Shown: positions 1 to 7,019, counted from the first letter of the stretch. The stretch: 13,201 nucleotides of DNA from an uncultured Collinsella sp. (GCA_900547025.1 UREZ01000050.1:1-13201), one strand, 5' to 3'. Notes: generated by a model not told the origin, from the letters alone. Program-made: numbers and translations.

Positions 1-101
1 TGCTCATTATTCCTGGTGCCAGCCACACCGACCTTTACGATCAGATGGGCATCATTCCGTTTGAAAAACTGAAAGCATTCTTTGAGGAATATCTGAAATA
101 A
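1..101 (+). CDS. Alpha/beta hydrolase, C-terminal fragment (5' end outside window)
   Basis: Only the last 32 codons are visible; the reading frame starts at base 3 and ends in TAA at 99-101. The peptide begins LIIPGASHTDLYDQ and ends FFEEYLK. A Gly-Ala-Ser-His-x-Asp-Leu-Tyr-Asp stretch close to the C-terminus is typical of dienelactone-hydrolase-like or YcjY-like alpha/beta hydrolases, where this His is the catalytic-triad histidine. It is followed by a last amphipathic helix (PFEKLKAFFEEYLK), as in that fold. The substrate cannot be inferred. No hairpin with a T-run follows directly, so read-through towards the flavoprotein gene is possible. The family call rests on a short tail only. Confidence 0.6.
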   Translation, partial: LIIPGASHTDLYDQMGIIPFEKLKAFFEEYLK

Positions 102-160
102 GGCGTGTCTTGATTTAATGCCAAGTCCCCAGCAACGATTCTTCTAAAGAGTAGGAGTAG

Positions 161-197
161 CCAAAACGGGGCGATTGAGTAACTCCATCCGTTTTGG
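161..197. promoter_or_regulatory. Perfect 9-bp inverted repeat upstream of the flavoprotein gene (candidate operator)
   Basis: CCAAAACGG (161-169) and CCGTTTTGG (189-197) are exact reverse complements separated by 19 bp. A -10-like CATAAT lies just downstream at 204-209, but no convincing -35 box sits 16-18 bp before it. The arrangement fits a regulator-dependent promoter with a dimer-binding site. It is not followed by a T-run, so it is a poor intrinsic terminator for the hydrolase gene. The rest of 102-248 shows no gene. Confidence 0.4.
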
Positions 198-248
198 TTA
201 CAACATAATGTGTGCCGCGCGCCTGCGGCATGAAGGACGGAGATTTCT

Positions 249-779
249 ATGAATATTGTTGTATTGAGTGGCATCCCGCGCAAGGGTGCCAATACCGATA
301 CCATGGTCGAGACGTTTGCCGAGACCGCGCACGAGGCCGGCCATACGGTCGAGGTCATCCGCGTTGCCGGCAAGAAAATCGCTGGTTGCCTGGGGTGTCA
401 GTATTGCTTCGCCCACGAGGGCACTTGCGTGCAGAAGGATGACATGGCCAACGTGATTGAGTCGCTGAAAGACGCAGATATGGTCGTCTTCGCCTCGCCT
501 ATCTACTGGTTCGATATCACCGCGCAGGAGAAGGCCGCCATCGACCGCCTGTACGCCTTCGGTGCTACAGGCTTCCCGTTCGCCAAGACGGCCCTTTTGC
601 TCGATAGCCACAGCGAGGGCGTCTATGATGCGGCGATCGCTATGTACAAGTCCACATGCGCGTACTGCAAGTGGGAGGACCAGGGCATTATCACCATCAG
701 CGGTATGACCGAGCGCGACAGCATGGCCTCATCGCCCAAGCTGGAAGAGGTGCGAGAACTCGCTCGCAAGCTCGCCTAA
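249..779 (+). CDS. Flavodoxin-fold NAD(P)H-dependent FMN reductase, iron-sulfur flavoprotein type
   Basis: This is a 176-aa soluble flavodoxin-like protein. The N-terminal beta strand and phosphate-binding loop are SGIPRKGANTDTM (residues 7-19), the FMN-phosphate loop of this family. PIYWF (residues 84-88) is the usual flavin-ring contact. Between them is a cysteine cluster, C47-x2-C50-x2-C53-x6-C60, followed by KDDM. The spacing and position closely resemble the compact 4Fe-4S motif of archaeal iron-sulfur flavoprotein (Isf). Two extra cysteines (C137, C140, in CAYC) lie near the C-terminus. Isf-like proteins pass electrons from ferredoxin or NAD(P)H through Fe-S and FMN; the acceptor here is unknown. 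GGAG at 239-242, six bases before ATG, supports the start. The gene stands alone, between a candidate operator and a strong terminator. Many such proteins are annotated only as flavodoxin family, and cluster loading is an inference from the cysteines. Confidence 0.85.
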   Translation: MNIVVLSGIPRKGANTDTMVETFAETAHEAGHTVEVIRVAGKKIAGCLGCQYCFAHEGTCVQKDDMANVIESLKDADMVVFASPIYWFDITAQEKAAIDRLYAFGATGFPFAKTALLLDSHSEGVYDAAIAMYKSTCAYCKWEDQGIITISGMTERDSMASSPKLEEVRELARKLA

Positions 780-810
780 GGGCAAGAAGAGCGCATGGAA
801 ACTAGCGCTA

Positions 811-838
811 GCGGAAGTGAGTGAGAGTGCACTTCTGC
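811..838. repeat. Short stem-loop in the 3' region of the flavoprotein gene
   Basis: GCGGAAGTG (811-819) can pair with CACTTCTGC (830-838) through nine positions with one G-U pair, around a 10-nt loop. A perfect 10-bp palindrome, CTAGCGCTAG (802-811), abuts it. No T-run follows, so it is not a classical terminator. It may be a 3'-UTR stability hairpin or chance. No gene is visible in 780-944. Confidence 0.3.
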
Positions 839-847
839 GAGCAAATG

Positions 848-903
848 GTAAAAGAAAGGGCCTCGGAGTGCAGCTAATCGCGCCCCGGGACCCTTTCTTT
901 TAC
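848..903. terminator. Bidirectional intrinsic terminator between flavoprotein gene and parC
   Basis: GTAAAAGAAAGGG (848-860) and CCCTTTCTTTTAC (891-903) are perfect 13-bp inverted repeats around a 30-nt GC-rich loop. The arms carry A-rich and T-rich outer halves, so transcripts from either side end in a stem followed by U-rich sequence. The position, between two converging genes, is exactly where a shared terminator is expected. Confidence 0.85.
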
Positions 904-944
904 GGATTTGTGGTGGTACGACTCCCGCGTTTTAACCAATCGCG

Positions 945-3185
945 TTAGTCAAACAAACTCGGCATGTCGTTTTCTTTCATGAGGGCACCGGCTGAGGGGA
1001 GGCTCTGCGCGGTGAACTTCTCGGCCGAGACGCCGGCGCCAAGGATCTCTTCGGTTGTGCCGACGGTGGTGACCGAGCGGCCCTTCTTGGCGGTAAAGGC
1101 CTGGACGCCCTGCGTGTTGGTAGTCGTCTTGGTCTTGAGCAACGACGTGTTGAAGTTCATCAAACGATAGTCGCTCGAGACCAGTGCGATGTCGCGGTCT
1201 TCCTTGAGCACCTGGGCATACAGCAGCTTGCTGCCGCCGTAGATAGCGTTCTTGAGGCGCTTGCGGTTGGTCTTGGTGACGTATCCAGAAAGTGCGACAC
1301 GCACCACGCGGCCGTTCTCAAAGACAAACAGCACGTCGGCCTTATAGTCCTCGGGGTCGATGACCCAGATGACGCTCTCGTCGGGTTCCATCTCAAGATC
1401 GGTCGGCAGGTACGAGCCCAGCTGGGCCGACTTGGTGTCCTCAAACGCCGCAACCTTGCATTTGTACACCTGGCTCTTGTTGGTAAAGACCAGCAGCTCG
1501 TGGGTGTTGGAGGACGGGAACTCGATAAAGGGTTTGTCGCCGTCCTTGTACTTGAGCGTGGTCGCCTTCTTGAGCACGCGGTCCGTCATCTTCTTAAGGT
1601 AGCCATCGCGCGAGAGCATGATGGTCACCGGGTACTCCTCGACCTCGGGCTCCAAGCTTACCTCGATAACCTCATGGGGCTCGATCCTGCCCGTGCGACG
1701 CGGCATCACATATTTCTTGTTGACCGCGGCCAGCTCGTCGCTGATGACCTTCTTGATGTTCTCCTCGCTGGAGAGGATCTCCTCAAGCTCGGCAATCTCG
1801 CTCTCAAGCTTGGCGATGTCCTTGGTGCGGTTGAGGATGTACTCTTCGTTAATGTTGCGGAGCTTGAGCTCGGCAACAAACTCGGCCTGGGTCTCGTCGA
1901 TGTCGAAGCCGCGCATAAGGTTGGGCACGACCTCGGCCTCGAGCTTGGTGCCACGGATGATGGCGATGGCCTTGTCGATGTCGAGCAAGATTGCCTCGAG
2001 GCCGTGCAGCAGGTGCAGGCGCTCGGACTTTTTGCCCAGGTCAAAGTTAATGCGGCGACGCGTGGACTCAATTCGCCATTTGACCCACTCGTGCAGAATC
2101 TGGCGCACGCCCATAACACGGGGATAGCCGTCGACGAGCACGTTGAAGTTGCACGAGAACGAATCCTGCAGCGTGGTCGAGCGATAGAGCTTGGCCATGA
2201 GCTTGTCGGGGTCGACGCCGCGCTTAAGGTCGATGGCGATGCGCAGGCCCGAAAGGTCGGTCTCGTCGCGGATATCGGCGATCTCCTTGACCTTGCCTTC
2301 CTTGGAGAGCTTGACGATGCGCTCGATGATGACATCGGTCTTGGTGGTGTAGGGAATCTCGTAGACCTCGATAATGCGCTCTTCGGGAATCCAGCGCCAG
2401 CGGGAGCGGATCTGGAAGCTACCAAGGCCGGTCTCGATAATCTTTTCCATCTCCTCGCGGCGGTAGATGATCTCGCCGCCGGTTGAGAAGTCGGGCATGG
2501 GCATGTACTCGAGCAGATCGCAGTCGGGATCCTTGAGGTAATGCATCGTGGCAGTACAGACCTCGTTGAGGTTGAAACCGCAGATGTCGGACGCCATGGC
2601 GACGCCGATGCCCTTATTGGCCGAGACAAGGATGTTGGGGAACGTGGTGGGCAGCAGGCGCGGCTCCTTCATGGCGCCGTCGTAGCTGTCGACGAAGTCG
2701 ACCGGATCCTTGTCGATGTCCTTGAAGATCTCGGCGCTGATGGGGGAGAGCTTGGCCTCGGTATAACGCGAGGCGGCGTAGCTCAGGTCGCCCGAATAGT
2801 ACTTGCCAAAGTTGCCCTTCGACTCAACGAACGGCGCGAGCAGCGCCTCGTTACCGGTGGCCAGGCGCACCATCGTCTCGTAGATCGCGGCGTCGCCGTG
2901 CGGGTTGAGCTTCATGGTCTGGCCCACGATGTTGGCGCTCTTCTGGCGCTCGCCCTTGAGCAGGCCCATCTTGTACATGGTGTAGAGCAGCTTGCGGTGC
3001 GAGGGCTTAAAGCCGTCAATCTCGGGGAACGCACGCGAGACGTTGACGCTCATGGCGTAGGGCATGTAGTTGACCTCGAGCGTCTGCGTGATCGGCTGGT
3101 CGGTGACCTCGGAGTGCAGGCCGATGACGTTCTCGGCGTTGACCTGCTTTTTCTTTGGCTGGTTCTTCGTCTTCTTCTTTGCCAC
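945..3185 (-). CDS. parC: Type IIA DNA topoisomerase subunit A, topoisomerase IV (ParC)-like
   Basis: This 746-aa DNA breakage-reunion subunit cuts and rejoins the gate segment while its partner subunit hydrolyses ATP. A lysine-rich N-terminus (residues 3-14) precedes the winged-helix domain, with NPHGDAAIYETM at 94-105 and the active-site tyrosine Y141 in SRYTEAKLS. Residues about 380-490 form the tower and coiled-coil dimer region (KLESEIAELEEIL). Residues about 510-746 form a reduced beta-pinwheel, and I see no GyrA box (QRRGGKG), which favours a decatenating ParC-like enzyme over gyrase. The start is GTG (3183-3185), preceded by AAGAGG (complement of 3191-3196). The gene lies 45 bp after parE and is surely co-transcribed. 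The residue equivalent to E. coli GyrA Ser83 is alanine (A99) and that for Asp87 is glutamate (E103). Similar sequences are often labelled gyrase subunit A in automatic annotation. The family is certain; ParC versus GyrA is inferred. Confidence 0.93.
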   Translation of the reverse strand: MAKKKTKNQPKKKQVNAENVIGLHSEVTDQPITQTLEVNYMPYAMSVNVSRAFPEIDGFKPSHRKLLYTMYKMGLLKGERQKSANIVGQTMKLNPHGDAAIYETMVRLATGNEALLAPFVESKGNFGKYYSGDLSYAASRYTEAKLSPISAEIFKDIDKDPVDFVDSYDGAMKEPRLLPTTFPNILVSANKGIGVAMASDICGFNLNEVCTATMHYLKDPDCDLLEYMPMPDFSTGGEIIYRREEMEKIIETGLGSFQIRSRWRWIPEERIIEVYEIPYTTKTDVIIERIVKLSKEGKVKEIADIRDETDLSGLRIAIDLKRGVDPDKLMAKLYRSTTLQDSFSCNFNVLVDGYPRVMGVRQILHEWVKWRIESTRRRINFDLGKKSERLHLLHGLEAILLDIDKAIAIIRGTKLEAEVVPNLMRGFDIDETQAEFVAELKLRNINEEYILNRTKDIAKLESEIAELEEILSSEENIKKVISDELAAVNKKYVMPRRTGRIEPHEVIEVSLEPEVEEYPVTIMLSRDGYLKKMTDRVLKKATTLKYKDGDKPFIEFPSSNTHELLVFTNKSQVYKCKVAAFEDTKSAQLGSYLPTDLEMEPDESVIWVIDPEDYKADVLFVFENGRVVRVALSGYVTKTNRKRLKNAIYGGSKLLYAQVLKEDRDIALVSSDYRLMNFNTSLLKTKTTTNTQGVQAFTAKKGRSVTTVGTTEEILGAGVSAEKFTAQSLPSAGALMKENDMPSLFD

Positions 3186-3230
3186 GATTTCCTCTTGAAC
3201 TTCTTATGGGCCGTCGTTATCGATTTACTG

Positions 3231-5228
3231 CTATTGCAGGTCCAGCTGGTCCAGGTATTCCTTGCCGTGCTCGGAGATATGGCGCTTGCGGCCCGCCTCG
3301 TCGTTGCCCAGCAACAGGTTGAACATGGTTTCCATCTTGGTGACGTCCTCGGGCTCAACCTTGATCAGGCGACGCGTCTCGGGGTTCATGGTGGTGAGCC
3401 ACATCATGTCCGGGTCGTTCTCACCAAGACCCTTGGAGCGGTTGATCGAGCACTTTTGGTCGCCGATCTCCTTAAGGATGCCGTTCTTCTCGAGCTCGGT
3501 GTAGGCAAAGTAGGTCTTCTCTTTGCAGTTGATCTCGTAGAGCGGCGACTCGGCGATATACACGTAGCCCTCGTCGATAAGCGTGGGCACCAGGCGGTAG
3601 AGCATGGTGAGTACGAGCGTGCGGATGTGATAACCGTCGACGTCGGCGTCCGTACAGATGATGACCTTGTTCCAGTTGAGGTTGTCCAGGTCGAAGGCGC
3701 CAAGGTTCTTGATGCGCTTGTCCTTGATCTCCACGCCGCAGCCCAGCACGCGCATGAGATCCATGATGATGTCGGACTTAAAGATGCGCGGGTAGTCCTC
3801 TTTCAGGCAGTTGAGGATCTTACCGCGGACAGGCATAACGCCCTGGAACTCGGCATCGCGCGAGGTGCGAATGGCGCCTGCTGCCGAGTCGCCCTCTACG
3901 ATGTAGATCTCGCGGCGGCTCTTGTCCTTGGAGCGGCAGTCGATGAACTTCTGCACGCGGTTGGCCATGTCGGTCTTCTGCTGCAGGTTGGTCTTGATGC
4001 TCTGACGCGTCTTCTCGGCGTTCTCGCGCGAACGCTTGTTGATGAGCACCTGCTCCATGATCTTGTTGGCAGCGTCTTTGTTCTCGATCAGGTAAGTCGA
4101 GAGGCGCTCCTTAAAGAAGGCCGTCATGGCCTGCTGGATAAAGCGGTTGTTGATGGCCTTCTTGGTCTGGTTTTCATAGGACGTCTGGGTGGAGAAGCAG
4201 TTGGTCACCAGCACTAGGCAGTCCTGGACGTCTTGCCACTTAATGCCGCTCTCGTTTTTGTTGTACTTGCCCTGTTGCTTGATGTAGGCATCGATGGCGC
4301 TGGTCAGAGCGCTGCGGGCGGCCTTCTCGGGCGAACCGCCGTTCTCGAGCCACGATGAGTTGTGGTAGTACTCCTGCATCATGAAGGTGCGCGAGAAGCA
4401 CATGCACGCGGTAATCTTGACGTTGTAGTCGGGCAGGTCCTCGCGGTCGCGACCGCGACGGTCGGCCTCGATAAAGAAAGGCTCGGTAAGGTAGTCGGTA
4501 CCGACCTTCTCGAGCACATAGTCCTCGATGCCCTTGGGATAGCAAAAGTCCTCTTCGGAAAACTCGCCATCGTCACCCTCAATACGCAGGCGGAAGGTCA
4601 CGTTGGCGTTGACCACGGCCTGGCGGCGCATGGTCTCGCGATACCACTCGTGGGGGATGCTGATGGAGGTAAAGACCTCAAGATCGGGACGCCACTTGAT
4701 GGTGGTGCCGGTGCGTTCCTCGTCGCTGGGCTCAATCTCGAGTGCCTTCTTTTTGGCGCCGACGACCTTGCCCTTCTTAAAGTGCAGGGAGTACTTGTTG
4801 CCGTCACGCCAGACGGTGACGTCCATGTACTCGGAAGCGTACTGAGTCGCGCAGGAGCCCAGGCCGTTGGTACCGAGCGAGAAGTCGTAGTCGCCGCCCT
4901 GGTTGTTGTTATACTTGCCGCCGGCGTAGAGTTCGCAAAAGACGAGCTCCCAGTTAAAGCGCTTCTCGGAAGGGTTCCAGTCGAGCGGGCAGCCACGGCC
5001 ATTGTCCTCTACCTGGATAGAGCCATCGCGAAAGGCGGTAAGGGTGATGAGCTTGCCGTAGCCCTGGCGTGCCTCGTCAACGGCGTTGGACAGGATCTCG
5101 AAGGCGGCATGCGCGCAGCCATCGAGTCCGTCCGAGCCAAAGATGACGGCGGGGCGCAGGCGTACGCGCTCCTCGTCCTTGAGCTGGCGGATACTGTCGT
5201 TACCATAGTTTGCGGTGTTTTTTGCCAT
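3231..5228 (-). CDS. parE: Type IIA DNA topoisomerase subunit B, topoisomerase IV (ParE)-like ATPase
   Basis: This 665-aa ATPase subunit partners with the ParC-like protein encoded just downstream. The GHKL ATPase domain shows the catalytic glutamate E44 and Mg-binding N48 in FEILSNAVDEA, the adenine-binding EDNGRG (74-79) and the ATP-lid glycine motif GTNGLG (119-124). The transducer domain has the QTK loop with K356 contacting the gamma-phosphate. The TOPRIM domain carries EGDSAAG (445-451) and the metal triad D527, D529, D531 in DADVDGYHIRTL, then PLYEI at 562-566. The C-terminus SEHGKEYLDQLDLQ is the usual short ParE end, with no large insert of the type seen in proteobacterial GyrB. ATG is at 5226-5228, with a purine-rich GAGAG stretch upstream as a modest ribosome site. 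A promoter lies about 55-85 bp upstream of the ATG, so the topoisomerase operon need not depend on the ATPase gene before it. Confidence 0.94.
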   Translation of the reverse strand: MAKNTANYGNDSIRQLKDEERVRLRPAVIFGSDGLDGCAHAAFEILSNAVDEARQGYGKLITLTAFRDGSIQVEDNGRGCPLDWNPSEKRFNWELVFCELYAGGKYNNNQGGDYDFSLGTNGLGSCATQYASEYMDVTVWRDGNKYSLHFKKGKVVGAKKKALEIEPSDEERTGTTIKWRPDLEVFTSISIPHEWYRETMRRQAVVNANVTFRLRIEGDDGEFSEEDFCYPKGIEDYVLEKVGTDYLTEPFFIEADRRGRDREDLPDYNVKITACMCFSRTFMMQEYYHNSSWLENGGSPEKAARSALTSAIDAYIKQQGKYNKNESGIKWQDVQDCLVLVTNCFSTQTSYENQTKKAINNRFIQQAMTAFFKERLSTYLIENKDAANKIMEQVLINKRSRENAEKTRQSIKTNLQQKTDMANRVQKFIDCRSKDKSRREIYIVEGDSAAGAIRTSRDAEFQGVMPVRGKILNCLKEDYPRIFKSDIIMDLMRVLGCGVEIKDKRIKNLGAFDLDNLNWNKVIICTDADVDGYHIRTLVLTMLYRLVPTLIDEGYVYIAESPLYEINCKEKTYFAYTELEKNGILKEIGDQKCSINRSKGLGENDPDMMWLTTMNPETRRLIKVEPEDVTKMETMFNLLLGNDEAGRKRHISEHGKEYLDQLDLQ

Positions 5229-5282
5229 ACTCGCTCTCTCGGTGCTCCTTTGCTGCGTTTAAGTCATATAGATAGTCAAGGT

Positions 5283-5311
5283 AGCATAGCCCAGCCCGTG
5301 GGCGATTCCAA
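5283..5311 (-). promoter_or_regulatory. Sigma70-type promoter for the parE-parC operon
   Basis: Read on the minus strand, TTGGAA (5306-5311) and TATGCT (5283-5288) are separated by exactly 17 bp. Transcription would start near 5276, leaving a leader of roughly 48 nt before the parE ATG. This is the best promoter match in the 152-bp gap between the ATPase gene and parE. Confidence 0.55.
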
Positions 5312-5325
5312 CCAACACGAAATCC

Positions 5326-5343
5326 ATCGAACAATCGTTCGAT
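5326..5343. repeat. Perfect 7-bp dyad between ATPase stop and parE promoter
   Basis: ATCGAAC (5326-5332) and GTTCGAT (5337-5343) pair perfectly around the loop AATC. The dyad sits 15 bp upstream of the parE -35 box and about 40 bp after the ATPase stop. No strong T-run follows on either strand. It could be a weak terminator of the ATPase transcript or an operator for the topoisomerase promoter. Confidence 0.35.
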
Positions 5344-5380
5344 TAGATAATGAATGCTTGGAATGCGGGAGGGGCCTGTC

Positions 5381-6763
5381 CTATCCAAACATCTGCGGTA
5401 GGTCGATGAAGACGGTTCGATCGCTTTCGCCAGCTTCGAAGCCCGAACGGGAGAAGAATCCATAGCGATGGCACTTGAGCCCCGTTGCCTCGACTTGGAT
5501 GATTTCCTCGTCGACCATTTTTTGCGTGACGGGGGATTTGCGGAACTTTGCTTCGTAGAATGCGTAACCCTCGGGGTCTTGCGTTACCACATCGAACTCG
5601 CCGCTCGTCTTGTTTGCGGGATCGTCGTACCAGTACTTGCCTATGGCGTCGAAAGCCGGTTCGATCTTGCCGGTCCTGTTCTGCCGCACGAGGTATTGAC
5701 GGCAGACCTCCTCGAACATATGAGGAACGTAGTTTTCCTCGAAGTCTTGGGAGACGTGACGATCATAGAAGACTTCCGGGTCGAGCAGCTGACGCGCCGA
5801 GGCATTGCGGAAAACATAGCGATAGTAAAAGAGCGAAAGCGGATCCACTACAAAGTAGCCGGACTTACGCTTGTTCGTAGGGTCGTTGATGGGTGCACGC
5901 TTTTGGACGATTTCGAGTGACATGAGCTTGTCGAGCACGTCTGCCATGGCCGGACCGCTCGAGACGTGCGACTGTGCCAGCACGTCCCCCCAACGGGAGT
6001 AACCTTGTGCGAGAGCCCCGAAAACTTCGTTGGCGTTGGTCATCTTCGAGATCTCGGCGTTGAGATAGGACGGCACCTCGCTTTCTAAGCGGGCGCCAGG
6101 TTCCGTGACGAGCTCGATGATGTTGTCGCGTACGCTTTGGGATTGATCGATGAGGCGATTGTAAAAGGGGATGCCGCCAAAAACGCTATAGAGCCGCACC
6201 TTGTCCTCGGGCGAGAACGCGGGATAGAACTTCGCAGCGTCAAAGTAATCCATGGGCTTAAGCTCAAGCGCGAGATCAATTCGCCCGTAGAGGGGGCTTT
6301 CATGCTCGATGAGGGATTTCATAATCTCAACGTAGGAGCCGCACAGGACAATGTTTAAACGTGAGTCTTCCCTGTGAGCGTCGATTGAGGTCTGAAGAAT
6401 GCTGTCTAAGCCCTTAACCGCATCTCTCAAGTAGGGGTATTCGTCGAGAACGAGGGTAATGTTCTTGTCTTTGGCTTGGGCAAACAGAAATTCGATGAGC
6501 TCGCGGATGCCTGTGAAGGCGAGCGGAGGAAAGCTCAGCGTTTCAGCAACAAGGGCGGACAGACTCTCGAGGTTGTCTGCCTCGGAGGTTTGGCGGCACT
6601 CGTAATAGACCGTTGCGACGTCCGACAAATCGGTTAGCGCCTGCTTGATGAGCTCACTTTTTCCGACGCGACGCCTGCCGTAAATGAGAACATTGCGCTG
6701 CTCAGGTGCTTTGAGCGTTTTCTTAATACGGGCGAGTTCACGCTCCCTGCCAATGAATTCCAC
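5381..6763 (-). CDS. STAND/archaeal-type ATPase with DUF234-like PD-(D/E)XK C-terminal domain
   Basis: This 460-aa protein begins with FIGRERELARIK, the usual start of archaeal-ATPase (PF01637) proteins. Walker A is GRRRVGKS (29-36), Walker B is ITLVLDEYPYL (102-112, D107/E108), and a sensor-like CGSYVEIMKS follows at 141-150. A winged-helix-like region occupies about 235-300. The C-terminal part, roughly 300-460, resembles DUF234 and carries a nuclease-like signature: GEFDVV with D391, then YEAKF with E404 and K406. The family is widespread and often multicopy; its role is unsettled, with proposals including DNA handling and defence or mobile functions. The start is GTG (6761-6763): an in-frame TAA stands directly before it, so no longer start is possible. 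AAGGAA (complement of 6772-6777) is the ribosome site and is part of a dyad repeat. The gene's GC content looks lower than its neighbours', compatible with acquisition. Domain calls are firm; function is not. Confidence 0.85.
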   Translation of the reverse strand: MEFIGRERELARIKKTLKAPEQRNVLIYGRRRVGKSELIKQALTDLSDVATVYYECRQTSEADNLESLSALVAETLSFPPLAFTGIRELIEFLFAQAKDKNITLVLDEYPYLRDAVKGLDSILQTSIDAHREDSRLNIVLCGSYVEIMKSLIEHESPLYGRIDLALELKPMDYFDAAKFYPAFSPEDKVRLYSVFGGIPFYNRLIDQSQSVRDNIIELVTEPGARLESEVPSYLNAEISKMTNANEVFGALAQGYSRWGDVLAQSHVSSGPAMADVLDKLMSLEIVQKRAPINDPTNKRKSGYFVVDPLSLFYYRYVFRNASARQLLDPEVFYDRHVSQDFEENYVPHMFEEVCRQYLVRQNRTGKIEPAFDAIGKYWYDDPANKTSGEFDVVTQDPEGYAFYEAKFRKSPVTQKMVDEEIIQVEATGLKCHRYGFFSRSGFEAGESDRTVFIDLPQMFG

Positions 6764-6870
6764 TTACTCGGTTCCTTCCGACTCGGTTTTGTCCGAGTTA
6801 ATTGTATCGCATGAATCAGTTTATGCTCGAGTTTACTCGGACAAAACCGAGTCGGTTCTGTCCGAGTAAG
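6763..6870. repeat. 108-bp inverted-repeat structure of four ACTCGG-N6-CCGAGT dyads over the ATPase start
   Basis: Two 36-bp arms (6763-6798 and 6835-6870) are inverted copies matching at 30 of 36 positions, separated by 36 bp. Each arm contains two 18-bp dyads of pattern ACTCGG-N6-CCGAGT that overlap by three bases. They lie at 6766-6783 (one half-site base off), 6781-6798 (perfect), 6835-6852 (perfect) and 6850-6867 (one base off). All six arm mismatches fall in one block, 6772-6777 versus 6856-6861; in the left arm this block is the AAGGAA Shine-Dalgarno of the ATPase gene. The GTG start lies two bases after the dyad. I see no flanking target duplication. It may be a repeated operator, an RNA switch hiding the ribosome site, or a MITE-like insertion. 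Confidence 0.85.
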
Positions 6871-6931
6871 TTTGAATAGTGAACCGAAGTTGTAATGTCC
6901 GCATGGCGATGACGAACATGGTTTCCATAAT

Positions 6932-6998
6932 GACAGATATAGTTGACATCTTCTGATAGATGCAATATATTTCTGCCATGTTGCAACGGATATCTGTC
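6932..6998. promoter_or_regulatory. Nested inverted repeats around the XRE operon promoter (candidate operators)
   Basis: GACAGATAT (6932-6940) and ATATCTGTC (6990-6998) form a perfect 9-bp inverted repeat enclosing the whole promoter. Inside it, TGCAATAT (6961-6968) and ATGTTGCA (6978-6985) form a second dyad matching at 7 of 8 positions, straddling the -10 box and start site. Binding at either would block RNA polymerase, so autoregulation by the encoded XRE protein is the simple reading. Confidence 0.45.
6943..6971 (+). promoter_or_regulatory. Consensus sigma70-type promoter for the XRE/membrane protein operon
   Basis: TTGACA (6943-6948) is an exact -35 consensus, followed after 17 bp by TATATT (6966-6971). 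The start of transcription would fall near 6978, giving a leader of about 40 nt. It is the strongest promoter in the window and is divergent from the ATPase gene. The stretch 6871-6931 shows nothing else recognisable. Confidence 0.75.
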
Positions 6999-7019
6999 CA
7001 TTATCACGAAAGGAACTCC

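Noticed and set aside
2541..4217. A 558-codon open frame on the plus strand across parE and parC
   Set aside because: It is antisense to two well-conserved genes; its Leu/Val/Asp-rich low-complexity product is typical of the mirror frame of GC-rich coding sequence, and no ribosome site or known domain is seen. The same applies to the open frames at 1500-2486, 4362-5465 and 1706-2629.
945..5228. Annotation of the topoisomerase pair as gyrA/gyrB
   Set aside because: No GyrA box is visible, the C-terminal domain is reduced, and the sequence pattern fits the second, topoisomerase IV-like pair; this is an inference and the catalytic family is the same.
6960..7019. Longer start for the XRE regulator
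   Set aside because: It overlaps the -10 box of the consensus promoter, so it would lie upstream of the transcript start; the ATG at 7020 has AGGA at ideal spacing.
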